Of a stretch of DNA of 64,000 nt, positions 18,228 through 26,995 are shown in pieces (position 1 is the stretch's first letter; the number at the start of each line of letters is the position of its first letter). The translations under genes were made by a program, and so were the position numbers. Source of the DNA: Eubacterium sp. (GTDB lineage: Bacteria; Bacillota; Clostridia; Oscillospirales; Acutalibacteraceae). Below the pieces are notes generated by a model that ran no database searches, had not been told where the DNA came from, and was given only the letters and a program-made list of their open reading frames with translations. The stretch is taken from NCBI GenBank assembly GCA_017445905.1, contig JAFSRX010000062.1, positions 40,851 through 104,850 on the forward strand, written 5' to 3'.

Positions 18228-20852
18228 ATGAAAAAGAAATTATGCATTTTTATTTCGGCGGTACTGATATTTGTTTCAATGCCCACTATAGCGTTTGCTG
18301 ATGATTACAGCGATGCAACGCCCGTAGGTGACAAATACGCGTTTGCTGCAATGGCAGAAAATCCCAACGGTAACTATTACCTTACAGATGATATTATATT
18401 TACAGCAAACGATTTTAAATATAAAGGAGACTTTTTCAATGACGGCAACTATTTTAAAGCAATAGATACCTTCAGAGGAACGCTTGACGGGTGCGGTCAC
18501 ACAGTGAGCGGTCTAAAAGGTGATAGTGCCATAACTAAAACAAATTTCGGCACGGTTAAAAATATCTTACTGAAAAACTGTACTTTTTCTTCAGGTGCAA
18601 TTTGCTATGAAAATAAGTATTCCATATCAAATTGCAAGCTTGAATCAAGCACATCAGTTAAATTAACAGAATTAAATTATGGAGATATTGAGTATTGCTT
18701 TTCAAACGATAATAATTGCGGAATATGTGGTACAAACTATGCGAATATTTCTTACTGCATTAACAACACCGACTTAACTGAGGGTGGCGGAATAGCAAAC
18801 GACAATTACGGGAGTATCTCATACTGTATAAATAACGGAGATATTTTATCAAATTCGAGTGAAGTTGGCGGTATTTGCGGCAGTAATACAAGCCCTGATT
18901 ACGGAGAAACCGGAAGCAGCGCAAGTGTTAATTACTGTATTAACAATGGCCAAATCAAAGGTGAAAGAGCTGTTGGTGGTATCTGCGGTGTGACATGGTA
19001 CGGAAGTATTACAAATTGTCTGAATACTGCAACTGTATCAGCAACAACAGGGTTAAGCAATATTAGAGGTCCGCAATACTGGTCGTCCGGTATTTCTGAG
19101 TTACAATACAACGCCAAGACAATATGTTGTATTAATATCGGTTCGGTCAATTCGGGTAATGGGGCTGCAGTTTCACTTGTAAGAGATTATCAAACAGGCA
19201 GTATAAATGAAGGTTTTTATTTATCAAACACCGGCAAAGTAAGCGACAACACGACTTCTACAGCCGTTTCATCAAGTAATCTTTCAAACGAAAACTCCTT
19301 TCCAAGTTTAGATTTTGATAATGATTGGGAAATTTCCGATAGTAAGCCTACATTGAAATTTACTAAGCAAAAAATAATTGGCGCAAGCATTTATTCACAA
19401 CCTATAAAACTATACTATGACATTGATGAATCGTTTGATTCTTCAGGCTTAAGTGTTATTGTATATGATAATTTAGGTAACTGGGAAAATAATGAAGAGT
19501 ATGAAGTCAGCGGTTACACAGGTAAATTTGGGATAAATAAAATAAGCGTTACAGCACAAGGGTATAACAATAAGTTTAATGTATTTGTGCAGGACAAAAT
19601 TGAAAACTGCACCATTGAACCACTTGCACCTATAACAGTAACAGGTAAAGCAATTGAGCCAATACCAAATATTATTTCACCAAGAGGTGATTTGCTTGAG
19701 TATGGGAAAGATTTCCTTCTTGATTATGAAAACAACAACAATATTGGGGTTGCAAAGATTATCATTAAAGGAATCGGATTATATAAAGGTTCTGCATATA
19801 CTGAATTTTTGATTACACCTGAAAAGCGACTTGAAATAGTTAATGTGCCAGATAAGTATTACTATACATATGGCGATAAGGTTGACGCTACAGGACTTGT
19901 TGTCCGTAAATTTACCGATGATGGATTATGGCATATTATAGAAACCTATGAATTATCTGGCTATACGGGAGAACTTGGTAAAAATAATATAACAGTTTCA
20001 AGCGATGGATTTGAAAACCAGTTTGAAGTTTTTGTTCAGGAATATATTTATAATACCAACATAAAGCTTACTAAAGAGACTTTAGTTTCTAACGGCAAAC
20101 AACTCGCTCCCGCTGTAATAGTTACTACCGATGACAAAGTGTATCTCGAACAGGGCAAGGACTATACATTGTCATATAATGACAATGTATATCCGGGTGT
20201 TGCAAGAGTAACAATCAGCGGAATAAACAATTATAAAGGCTCTGCCGTTAAAACTTTTATTATTACTCCGGCACAAACAACAGGATTATGTGCCAAAGAC
20301 CGGAAAGAACAAAGCATAATGCTTGCGTGGAACAAGCAGGCAGGAGTTGACGGCTATTGCGTTGAAAAATATAATGAAAAAACTAAAAAGTACAGTTCAT
20401 ATAAAACAGTCACGACAAATTCGTTAACCGTTACAGCCTTGACTCCGGCAACTAACTACAAGTTCCGAGTACGCTCGTACAAGGTAATTGACGGCAAACT
20501 GTATTATGGTCAATATAGTAGTGTGCTTAGTACAAAGACCGCAGCTGTAAAAGTAAGTTCAACTTCTATTTCGTCAGTGAAAGCCAAGACTGCGGCATTT
20601 ACTGCAAAGTGGAAAAAACAGTCGAGTGTTAACGGATATCAACTTCAGTATTCAACTTCAAGCAGTTTCAAATCAGCTAAAACATTAACCATATCTAAGA
20701 ACGGATCCACAACTACTACTGTCAAAAAGTTAAAAGGCGGCAAGAAGTATTATGTTCGTATCCGTTGCTATAGAACTGTTGGCGGTAAAAAATACTACTC
20801 TTCATGGTCTAAGAAAAAAACCGTGAAGGTCAAAGCAAAGAATAAGTTTTAG
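18228..20852 (+). CDS. Secreted GLUG/Ig-like/Fn3 surface protein
   Basis: This 874-residue protein has a Sec signal peptide (residues 1-25, cleaved near AFA-DD). A right-handed helix-like region with GLUG-type repeats follows (about 75-330; recurring YCINNG and GGICG). Two tandem ~145-residue Ig-like modules come next (about 385-530 and 530-680; EYEVSGYTG and TYELSGYTG mark each). The end is formed by two Fn3 domains (about 683-770 and 775-870). There is no sortase motif or transmembrane anchor. It probably acts in adhesion or carbohydrate contact. It lies 21 bp after the TPM gene and probably shares its transcript. Confidence 0.8.
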   Translation: MKKKLCIFISAVLIFVSMPTIAFADDYSDATPVGDKYAFAAMAENPNGNYYLTDDIIFTANDFKYKGDFFNDGNYFKAIDTFRGTLDGCGHTVSGLKGDSAITKTNFGTVKNILLKNCTFSSGAICYENKYSISNCKLESSTSVKLTELNYGDIEYCFSNDNNCGICGTNYANISYCINNTDLTEGGGIANDNYGSISYCINNGDILSNSSEVGGICGSNTSPDYGETGSSASVNYCINNGQIKGERAVGGICGVTWYGSITNCLNTATVSATTGLSNIRGPQYWSSGISELQYNAKTICCINIGSVNSGNGAAVSLVRDYQTGSINEGFYLSNTGKVSDNTTSTAVSSSNLSNENSFPSLDFDNDWEISDSKPTLKFTKQKIIGASIYSQPIKLYYDIDESFDSSGLSVIVYDNLGNWENNEEYEVSGYTGKFGINKISVTAQGYNNKFNVFVQDKIENCTIEPLAPITVTGKAIEPIPNIISPRGDLLEYGKDFLLDYENNNNIGVAKIIIKGIGLYKGSAYTEFLITPEKRLEIVNVPDKYYYTYGDKVDATGLVVRKFTDDGLWHIIETYELSGYTGELGKNNITVSSDGFENQFEVFVQEYIYNTNIKLTKETLVSNGKQLAPAVIVTTDDKVYLEQGKDYTLSYNDNVYPGVARVTISGINNYKGSAVKTFIITPAQTTGLCAKDRKEQSIMLAWNKQAGVDGYCVEKYNEKTKKYSSYKTVTTNSLTVTALTPATNYKFRVRSYKVIDGKLYYGQYSSVLSTKTAAVKVSSTSISSVKAKTAAFTAKWKKQSSVNGYQLQYSTSSSFKSAKTLTISKNGSTTTTVKKLKGGKKYYVRIRCYRTVGGKKYYSSWSKKKTVKVKAKNKF

Positions 20853-20924
20853 CCAAAAAGAGATGACGACCTATAAATTGTAAGGAAATACTATTGCAGT
20901 AACCATTAAAACAAATAGAAAATT

Positions 20925-20954
20925 AAAAAACGAGCACGGCGACTTGCCGTGCTC
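20925..20954 (-). terminator. Terminator for the minus-strand PHP gene
   Basis: GAGCACGGC (20932-20940), loop, GCCGTGCTC (20946-20954). The A run at 20925-20931 gives a T tract when read on the minus strand. Confidence 0.8.
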
Positions 20955-21028
20955 TAACTTCTTTATGAAGGACTCCCCATTGCAGTCTTTTTTGTTGCCG
21001 GTAGCCGGTTGCCAGTCACGTACCACGT

Positions 21029-21796
21029 TTATTTTATAAGCTGAATTGTTTCAAGCGGTTTTATTCCGAGCTCGGCAATTTCCTTTTTCATTTTATCAAG
21101 GCGTTTTTTATCCTCGATAACCTTGGGATTATGAGCGTCAAGACCGATAACCGTTTTGATATCCTTTTCCTTAACCATTTTCCAGAATTCAGGATTTGGA
21201 TAATGCCTCTTGTCAAAATAACCGTAGAAATTGTATTCAAGCGGAATATCAATCTTTTTAAGCTCGTCGAGAAGGAAGTTATATTTCTCGGAGTTTATTT
21301 TTTTATCCTTTTTGAATTTGATTAAATCGGGATGACAAACATAGGTGAAAAGTCCGCTTTTTGCACCCTCAAGAAGCTGAGAAATATATTTATCAACAGT
21401 TTCAATATTATCAGTAGGGTGGCCGCAGTACTCTCTGAAGGGCTCATATTCATTATCGGTGAAATGCTGAGCTAAAATCAGATAGTCGTAACCGATATCC
21501 TTTAAAAATCTTATATCATTTTCAATAAGCTCGGGATACCATTCCATTTCGTAACCGAGCTTAATATCAATATCATTCTTGTATTTTTCACGAAGATTAT
21601 CAATGCTCCTTGCGTATTCCTCCGCCTCTTCGGGGAGCATTCTGCAGGTGCTGACATAATCATTCGGGAAGAAATGGGGAGCATGGTCCGAAAAGCCGAA
21701 AACATCATATCCGTTTTCGATTGCCTTTAAAACATATTCCTCATCCTCTCCCTGAGCATGATGACATCTTTTTGTATGAGTGTGTAGATTAAACAT
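21029..21796 (-). CDS. PHP-domain phosphatase, HisK-type
   Basis: This 255-residue PHP metallophosphoesterase resembles histidinol-phosphate phosphatase of the HisK class. The metal-binding motifs NLHTHTKRCHHAQGE (residues 3-17), FGFSDHAPH, LGYEMEW, CHPD (near residue 155) and GLDAHNP are in the right order. No other his gene is nearby, so the substrate could be another sugar or amino alcohol phosphate. It is transcribed away from galT in the same direction, with a heptamer repeat in the 70-bp gap. Confidence 0.83.
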   Translation of the reverse strand: MFNLHTHTKRCHHAQGEDEEYVLKAIENGYDVFGFSDHAPHFFPNDYVSTCRMLPEEAEEYARSIDNLREKYKNDIDIKLGYEMEWYPELIENDIRFLKDIGYDYLILAQHFTDNEYEPFREYCGHPTDNIETVDKYISQLLEGAKSGLFTYVCHPDLIKFKKDKKINSEKYNFLLDELKKIDIPLEYNFYGYFDKRHYPNPEFWKMVKEKDIKTVIGLDAHNPKVIEDKKRLDKMKKEIAELGIKPLETIQLIK

Positions 21797-21814
21797 AGTA
21801 TTCCTATCTTAAAA

Positions 21815-21860
21815 ATTATGAATGATGAATTTCGGGTCACTGCGCGACGATTATAATTAT
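21815..21860. repeat. Heptamer/hairpin intergenic element, copy 4
   Basis: attatga-atgatga-atttcgg heptamers run into TTCGGGTCACTGCGCGACGA and TTATAAT. It sits between galT and the PHP gene. Confidence 0.55.
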
Positions 21861-21869
21861 GGCTACTGA

Positions 21870-23357
21870 TTAAACACTTTCAGTAAATTTAATAAACTGC
21901 TCTTTTCCTTTTTCGCTTCTCTCGAAAACTCCGCACTGTTCAAGAATGGCAGTAAATACTTTTCCGATTTCAGCTTTGAGAATTTCTTCGCAGTTGTCTG
22001 CATTAATATCGTTGTTTGCTTTGATTTTTTCAGCCCAAGCCTTATGCTTTGCAATTCTTTCGTCTTTTTCGATATCTGCGCCGCTTAAAATTGCATCTTT
22101 GAGAATGCTCATTTCATTTTTAAGACGTGCAGGAAGAACTGCAAGACCCATAACCTCGATAAGACCGATATTTTCTTTTTTAATGTTATGGTATTCGGGG
22201 TGGGGGTGATAGAAGCCGAGAGGGCATTCATCAGTTGTAATATTGTTTCTGAGAACTAAATCAAGCTCATATTTGCCATTTCTGAAACGTGCAATAGGAG
22301 TTATTGTATTATGTGGCTCGCCATCTGTTTGGGCGAAAATAAACGCCTGCTCATCGGTGTATTTTCTCCAGGCGCCAAGAATTCTGTCTGCAAGAAGGCT
22401 GAGCCTTTCTTTATCTTTGCCTGAAATTCTGATAACGCTCATCGGCCATTTAACAATGCCTGCTTCAATATCATCAAATCCCATAAAACTGAGCTTTGTT
22501 TCAATAGGAGCCTTTGCCATAGCAAACTCATATCTTCCGCCCTGGAAATGCTCGTGAGTAAGAATAGAGCCGCCGACTATAGGAAGGTCTGCGTTTGAGC
22601 CGATGAAATAGTGGGGGAACTTTTCAACAAACGCAAGAAGCTTGTCGAAAGCCGATTTATTAATTACCATCGGAATATGCTGCTTGTTTAAAACTATGCA
22701 GTGCTCGTTATAATAAACATAGGGAGAATACTGCAAAAAGAATTCAGTTTCGCTTAAATTAATCGGAATAATTCTGTGATTTTGTCTTGCAGGGTGGTTA
22801 ACTCTGCCCATATATCCCTCATTTTCTCTGCAGAGCTGACATTTCGGATATGCGCTTTGCTTCATTCTAAGAGCGGCTGCAATAGCCTTCGGGTCTTTTT
22901 CGGGCTTTGATAAATTGATGGTTATATCAATATCGCCGTACTCTGTTTTTGTAACCCATTTAACGTCGTTTTTAATTCGGTATTCTCTTATATAATCGGT
23001 TTTCTTTGAAAGATTATAATAATAATCTGTTGCCTTTTGAGGAGAGCTTTCGTAGTGAGCATTAAATGCTTTAATAACTTCACTCGGTCTCGGAGTTATA
23101 ACGCCCATAACTTTTGTATCAAAAAGGTCTCTATATACAATGCTGTCCTCGCAGATGCCGTTTTCAACTGCATAATCAAGCATTGATTTGAGTATTTCTT
23201 CAAGCGGCGGAATTTCCTCAATATAGTAATCCTCAAAACTGTCGTGTTCAAGAACCTGACAAATTTGATTTATAATATAGTGAAAATCCTCTTTCTCTGT
23301 AAGTCCTTCTTTTTCTGCGTAAAGTGCGAGTGATTTTATTGCCTTGTTTATCTCCAT
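21870..23357 (-). CDS. galT: UDP-glucose--hexose-1-phosphate uridylyltransferase (class II GalT)
   Basis: This 495-residue enzyme exchanges UMP between UDP-glucose and galactose-1-phosphate in the Leloir pathway. The long N-terminal helical region and the blocks CQLCRENEGYMGRVNHPARQ and GGSILTHEHFQGG mark the class II (GalT2) family typical of Firmicutes. No galK or galE is adjacent. GAGGTGAG lies just upstream of the ATG at 23357, with a clear sigma-A promoter behind it. Confidence 0.92.
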   Translation of the reverse strand: MEINKAIKSLALYAEKEGLTEKEDFHYIINQICQVLEHDSFEDYYIEEIPPLEEILKSMLDYAVENGICEDSIVYRDLFDTKVMGVITPRPSEVIKAFNAHYESSPQKATDYYYNLSKKTDYIREYRIKNDVKWVTKTEYGDIDITINLSKPEKDPKAIAAALRMKQSAYPKCQLCRENEGYMGRVNHPARQNHRIIPINLSETEFFLQYSPYVYYNEHCIVLNKQHIPMVINKSAFDKLLAFVEKFPHYFIGSNADLPIVGGSILTHEHFQGGRYEFAMAKAPIETKLSFMGFDDIEAGIVKWPMSVIRISGKDKERLSLLADRILGAWRKYTDEQAFIFAQTDGEPHNTITPIARFRNGKYELDLVLRNNITTDECPLGFYHPHPEYHNIKKENIGLIEVMGLAVLPARLKNEMSILKDAILSGADIEKDERIAKHKAWAEKIKANNDINADNCEEILKAEIGKVFTAILEQCGVFERSEKGKEQFIKFTESV

Positions 23358-23386
23358 TTTCTCACCTCAAATATTTTGCTGTAACT

Positions 23387-23415
23387 ATTATATATATATT
23401 TGACTTGTTTTTCAA
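23387..23415 (-). promoter_or_regulatory. Sigma-A promoter of galT
   Basis: On the minus strand TTGAAA (complement of 23410-23415), 17-bp spacer, TATAAT (complement of 23387-23392). Confidence 0.8.
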
Positions 23416-23499
23416 TAAAATCTTATAAATTCTTTACTTAGTATAAAAAAAGTGATATTCTAATAGTATGTTAATATAACGTGAAAGGTTCTGATACTA

Positions 23500-24075
23500 A
23501 TGGAAATATGTGTTTTCGGCGCTGCAAGTGTTATGATTGATGAAAAATATCTTGTTGAAGTTGAAAAAATGGGTGAGTTCCTTGCCAAAAGAGGACATAA
23601 TCTTGTTTTTGGAGCAGGCGGAACAGGCTGTATGGGCGCAGCTTCAAGAGGCTTTAAAAAAGGCGGCGGAACAATTCACGGCGTTGTTCCATCATTTTTC
23701 AAAGAGGATCTTGATGAGTTTGTAAACTGGGAATGCGATAAAATGACCCTGACCGAAACAATGCGCGAAAGAAAAGCGGTTATGGAGGATGAGGCAGATG
23801 CGTTTATCATAACTCCCGGCGGAATCGGAACTTTTGAAGAATTTTTTGAGGTTTTAACACTAAAACAGCTCGGACGCCATAGAAAGCCGATTGCCGTTTA
23901 CAATGTTAATGAATATTATAACGATATTCATAATGCTATTGAGCATTCAATAAAAACGGGATTTATCAAGCCTATCTGCCGCAGTCTATATAAAACCTTT
24001 GATAATCTTGATGAAATGGCGCAATACCTTGAAAACGACACTTTGGGCGATTTAACCGTTAATGATTTTAAATAG
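23500..24075 (+). CDS. LOG-family protein
   Basis: This 191-residue Rossmann-fold protein belongs to the LOG (lysine decarboxylase-like) family, many members of which are nucleotide 5'-monophosphate phosphoribohydrolases. The GAGGTGCMGAASRGF motif (residues 38-53) and the signature PGGIGTFEEFFE (about 105-117) are intact. GAAAGG about 10 bp upstream supports ATG 23500. The cytidylate-kinase-like gene follows after 9 bp, suggesting a two-gene nucleotide-related operon. Confidence 0.85.
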   Translation: MEICVFGAASVMIDEKYLVEVEKMGEFLAKRGHNLVFGAGGTGCMGAASRGFKKGGGTIHGVVPSFFKEDLDEFVNWECDKMTLTETMRERKAVMEDEADAFIITPGGIGTFEEFFEVLTLKQLGRHRKPIAVYNVNEYYNDIHNAIEHSIKTGFIKPICRSLYKTFDNLDEMAQYLENDTLGDLTVNDFK

Positions 24076-24084
24076 GAGATAATT

Positions 24085-24684
24085 ATGAAGGATTATATTA
24101 TTTGCATCGGAAGACAGTATCTCAGCGGAGGAAAGGATATCGGAAAAATGCTTGCCGATAAGCTGGGGATTGATTTTTATGATTCAAAAATGCTCAGGGA
24201 AAAGGCAAAGGAAAACGGAATTGAAGAGGGAATCTTTGATATGTTTGATGAAAAGCCAACGAAAAGTTTTCTTTTCAATGCCGTTATGGACCCTTATTCA
24301 ATTGACAGTGCAGTAAATGAGGGAAAAGTTATTGAAGCTCAGAGAAAAATTATTCTCGACGCTGCTTCAAAAGGTCCCTGTGTTATCGTTGGCAGAAGAG
24401 CCGATAAGATAATTGAAGAGGATGAAAGAGTTATAAGCATTTTCATCGGCGCTGATATTGAAGACAGAATTGCAAAATATCTTGAGGATAATAAGGTAAC
24501 TCAAAGAAATGCAAGAAGAGCGGTTGAGAGAAAAGACAGAGAACGCGCTTCATATTATAACTATTTCGGAGACGGCGCATGGGGCAGAGCAAATAACTAT
24601 ACGATGTGCTTCTCCTCCTCAAAAATGAGCAAAGAAGAAATTGTTGAGATGATTTGCCACTATATTGACAAGAATGCTGACTAG
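24085..24684 (+). CDS. Cytidylate kinase-like family protein
   Basis: This 199-residue protein resembles the cytidylate-kinase-like family. It starts YIICIGRQYLSGGKDIGKML, where the usual P-loop is replaced by the family's R-x-x-GSGG-like loop, and contains CVIVGRRADKI and an Arg-rich lid (RNARRAVERKDRERASYY). Function is presumed nucleotide phosphorylation, substrate unknown. It is co-oriented with the LOG gene and followed by a strong bidirectional terminator. Confidence 0.8.
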   Translation: MKDYIICIGRQYLSGGKDIGKMLADKLGIDFYDSKMLREKAKENGIEEGIFDMFDEKPTKSFLFNAVMDPYSIDSAVNEGKVIEAQRKIILDAASKGPCVIVGRRADKIIEEDERVISIFIGADIEDRIAKYLEDNKVTQRNARRAVERKDRERASYYNYFGDGAWGRANNYTMCFSSSKMSKEEIVEMICHYIDKNAD

Positions 24685-24721
24685 CCATTTTTGATACGCG
24701 TCTCGCGACTAGCGTATCGAG

Positions 24722-24760
24722 AAACAAAAAACCGAGGAATTTTTCCTCGGTTTTTTGTTT
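24722..24760. terminator. Bidirectional intrinsic terminator
   Basis: A perfect 18-bp stem (24722-24739 with 24743-24760) has core ACCGAGGAA/TTCCTCGGT and both A and T tracts. It serves the convergent kinase-like and SCP2 genes. A second hairpin GATACGC...GCGTATC precedes it at about 24693-24718. Confidence 0.92.
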
Positions 24761-24761
24761 C

Positions 24762-25091
24762 TTATTTAATGTATTTAATCATTTCAAGAGCAGCGTTTGT
24801 ATCGCCTTCAACCTTGATTTTGCCCAATGTAAATCCAACAACGGGATCAAGCTTTCCGTTGATAAGTTTGATGAAGTTTGTTCCGTTCATAGTAAGGATT
24901 GCGTTTCTATCATAATATTCATAAGGCTCAACATTAACTTTGCCGTCTTTAATTTCAATGTAAAAGATTCCGTTAACAGCTTTGCCTTCGATATTAATCT
25001 GAAATGCCTTTGTTCCTTGAACAGATGAAACATCAGCGTTACAAAACTTTTCGCGTGCCGCATCAACGATTGATTCATAAGTCATTGCCAT
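24762..25091 (-). CDS. SCP2 sterol-carrier-like domain protein
   Basis: This 109-residue protein consists of one SCP2-like domain: the hydrophobic-pocket strand FYIEIKDGKVNVEPYE, then AILTMNGTNFIKLINGKLDPVVGFTLGKIKVEGD. Bacterial members bind lipids or fatty acyl ligands; the role here is unknown. The frame is open upstream to 25148. ATG 25091 is chosen because GGAGG at 25101-25105 (minus strand) lies 9 bp upstream. Confidence 0.82.
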   Translation of the reverse strand: MAMTYESIVDAAREKFCNADVSSVQGTKAFQINIEGKAVNGIFYIEIKDGKVNVEPYEYYDRNAILTMNGTNFIKLINGKLDPVVGFTLGKIKVEGDTNAALEMIKYIK

Positions 25092-25243
25092 AGCATTTAA
25101 CCTCCTATATTTTTTTGGTATTTTATCACAAATAAAACTCGATATCAAGCCTTTTTAGTCGAATTATTCGTATTATATCACAAAATTTATTAATTTTTAA
25201 GATATAAGCACTGTATATATTTGCATATTTTTTATAACTTTTA

Positions 25244-25272
25244 TTGACAATGTAAAAAAATAGGACTAAAAT
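25244..25272 (+). promoter_or_regulatory. Sigma-A promoter of gdhA
   Basis: TTGACA (25244-25249), 17-bp spacer, TAAAAT (25267-25272). Confidence 0.8.
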
Positions 25273-25309
25273 ATTCTTGCCAAAATTAATTTAATAAGGA
25301 GTGAAGGCA

Positions 25310-26659
25310 TTGAACGAGTACATTGAAAGAGTAATCCAAACAGTTGAAAAGAGAGACAGTGAAAAATCCGAGTTTATTCAGACAGTTAAAGAGGTTTTAG
25401 GTTCTCTCGACAAAGTTGTTGCAGAGCATCCCGAATACGAGGAAGCAGATATTCTCGGCAGAATGGTTGAGCCGGAGAGATTCATAACTTTCCGTATTGC
25501 ATGGGTTGATGATAACGGCAAAACTCAGGTAAACAGAGGTTTCCGTGTTCAGTTTAACTCTGCTATCGGTCCCTACAAAGGCGGACTTCGTTTCCATCCC
25601 ACTGTAAATCCTTCTATTATGTATTTCCTCGGCTTTGAGCAGACCTTTAAGAATTCATTAACAGGTCTTCCGATGGGCGGCGGTAAAGGCGGCTCGGATT
25701 TCGACCCAAGAGGAAAGAGCAACGGCGAAATTATGCGTTTCTGCCAGGCATTTATGACAGAACTTTATCGCCATATCGGTCCTGATGTTGACGTTCCTGC
25801 CGGTGATATCGGCGTTGGCGGAAGAGAAATTGGCTATCTTTTCGGTCAGTATAAGAGAATAACTGATTCCTTCAGAAACGGTGTTTTAACAGGTAAGGGA
25901 AGAGCATACGGCGGCTCACTTATCAGACCTGAAGCAACAGGCTTCGGCGCAACATATTATGCATGCGAAGTATTTAAGCACGAAAATGATGATATTAAGG
26001 GCAAGACTTTCGCTCTTTCAGGCTTCGGTAATGTTGCATGGGGCGCTGCTAAGAAGATTGCTGAGCTCGGCGGCAAGGCTGTAACAATCTCCGGTCCCGA
26101 CGGATATGTTTATGACCCCGACGGAATCGTAACAGATGAAAAGATTAATTATCTCCTTGAGATGCGCGCATCAGGAAGAGATAAGGCTCAGGATTATGCT
26201 GATAAGTTCGGCTGTGAATTCCACGCAGGCGAGAAGCCGTGGGGAGTTAAGGTTGACGTTGCAATGCCTTGTGCAACTCAGAACGAGGTTACTCTTGAGG
26301 AAGCTAAAAAGATTATTGCAAACGGAACTAAATACTATATCGAGGTTGCAAATATGCCAACAACTGAAGAAGCATTTGACCTCTTCAGAGAAACTGAAGG
26401 CGTTATCATTGCTCCTTCAAAGGCTGTTAACGCAGGCGGCGTTTGCGTATCAGGTCTTGAAATGAGCCAGAACAGCGCTCGTCTCAGCTGGACAGCTGAA
26501 GAAGTTGATTCAAGACTTCATCAGGCTATGATTGATATTCATAAGAATTCTATGGAAGCAGCTGAAAAATACGGACTTGGCTACGACCTTGTTGCAGGCG
26601 CAAATATCGCAGGCTTCGAGAAGGTTGCCCAGGCTATGCTCGAGCAGGGAATTTATTAA
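25310..26659 (+). CDS. gdhA: NADP-type glutamate dehydrogenase
   Basis: This 449-residue enzyme of the hexameric ~450-residue class interconverts 2-oxoglutarate plus ammonia with glutamate. The catalytic stretch GLPMGGGKGGSDFDPRG and the DVPAGDIGVGGREIGYLFG block are intact, followed by the Rossmann motif SGFGNVAWGAAKK. The frame begins at a GTG at 25301, but that base is part of the ribosome binding site. TTG 25310 is preferred, 8 bp after AAGGAG (25296-25301). It is monocistronic, with its own promoter and a strong terminator. Confidence 0.94.
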   Translation: MNEYIERVIQTVEKRDSEKSEFIQTVKEVLGSLDKVVAEHPEYEEADILGRMVEPERFITFRIAWVDDNGKTQVNRGFRVQFNSAIGPYKGGLRFHPTVNPSIMYFLGFEQTFKNSLTGLPMGGGKGGSDFDPRGKSNGEIMRFCQAFMTELYRHIGPDVDVPAGDIGVGGREIGYLFGQYKRITDSFRNGVLTGKGRAYGGSLIRPEATGFGATYYACEVFKHENDDIKGKTFALSGFGNVAWGAAKKIAELGGKAVTISGPDGYVYDPDGIVTDEKINYLLEMRASGRDKAQDYADKFGCEFHAGEKPWGVKVDVAMPCATQNEVTLEEAKKIIANGTKYYIEVANMPTTEEAFDLFRETEGVIIAPSKAVNAGGVCVSGLEMSQNSARLSWTAEEVDSRLHQAMIDIHKNSMEAAEKYGLGYDLVAGANIAGFEKVAQAMLEQGIY

Positions 26660-26743
26660 AGGTTGGTTAAAAAGTGCATAACCACGCCAACTTTTAATGA
26701 TTAATGAATGTTCGTTTCATTTTTAATAATTGTTAAACTAAAG

Positions 26744-26780
26744 AAAACCGCCGTAGGCATCGAGCCTACGGCGGTTTTGG
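26744..26780 (+). terminator. Intrinsic terminator of gdhA
   Basis: AAAACCGCCGTAGGC (26744-26758), loop ATCGA, GCCTACGGCGGTTTT (26764-26778). A perfect 15-bp stem. Confidence 0.9.
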
Positions 26781-26784
26781 CGTT

Positions 26785-26842
26785 TTCCGTTTTTTGCGAA
26801 CAAGCGGTACCATCGTACGGCAATGTTCGCAAGAAAACGGAA
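26785..26842. repeat. Long palindrome between gdhA and the metallophosphoesterase gene
   Basis: TTCCGTTTTTTGCGAACA (26785-26802) pairs with TGTTCGCAAGAAAACGGAA (26824-26842) with one bulged G, around a 21-base loop holding two GTAC sites. It has no T tract suited to termination of gdhA, which already has a terminator. It may be a small MITE or a regulatory RNA arm. Confidence 0.55.
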
Positions 26843-26901
26843 TTCTGCATCTTTTTTCCTCAACCTTATTTAAACATAAGGCGATACCGTTTATTTTTTA
26901 G

Positions 26902-26955
26902 TGAAGAGTTAAAAGTGAAGAGTTTCGGTTGCTCGCGCAAGCGCTCGAACAATAA
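26902..26955. repeat. Heptamer/hairpin intergenic element, copy 5 (diverged)
   Basis: agtgaag/agttaaa/agtgaag heptamers lead into AGTTTCGGTTGCTCGCGCAA and GCGCTCGAACAATAAA. It is a diverged form of the TTCGGG hairpin, on the 3' side of the metallophosphoesterase gene. With the two hairpins before it, this covers most of the 336-bp gap. Confidence 0.5.
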
Positions 26956-26995
26956 ATTCTTCATTTTTGCTCAGTTTTTTATTGACATTTATCAA

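Larger units (their letters stand above)
16919..20968. mobile_element. Candidate accessory cassette with 13-bp perfect terminal inverted repeats
   Basis: TCATAAAGAAGTT at 16919-16931 and its exact reverse complement AACTTCTTTATGA at 20956-20968 bound 4.05 kb. The cassette carries a promoter, a structured RNA, the TPM gene and the GLUG/Fn3 gene. No transposase is present. The flanks GACTGCA...GGG (from 16901) and CCC...TGCAGTC + TTTTTT (to 20993) are complementary, as if an older terminator hairpin had been split by insertion. Inward-facing hairpin terminators lie just inside both ends. The mobile interpretation is inferred. Confidence 0.5.
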
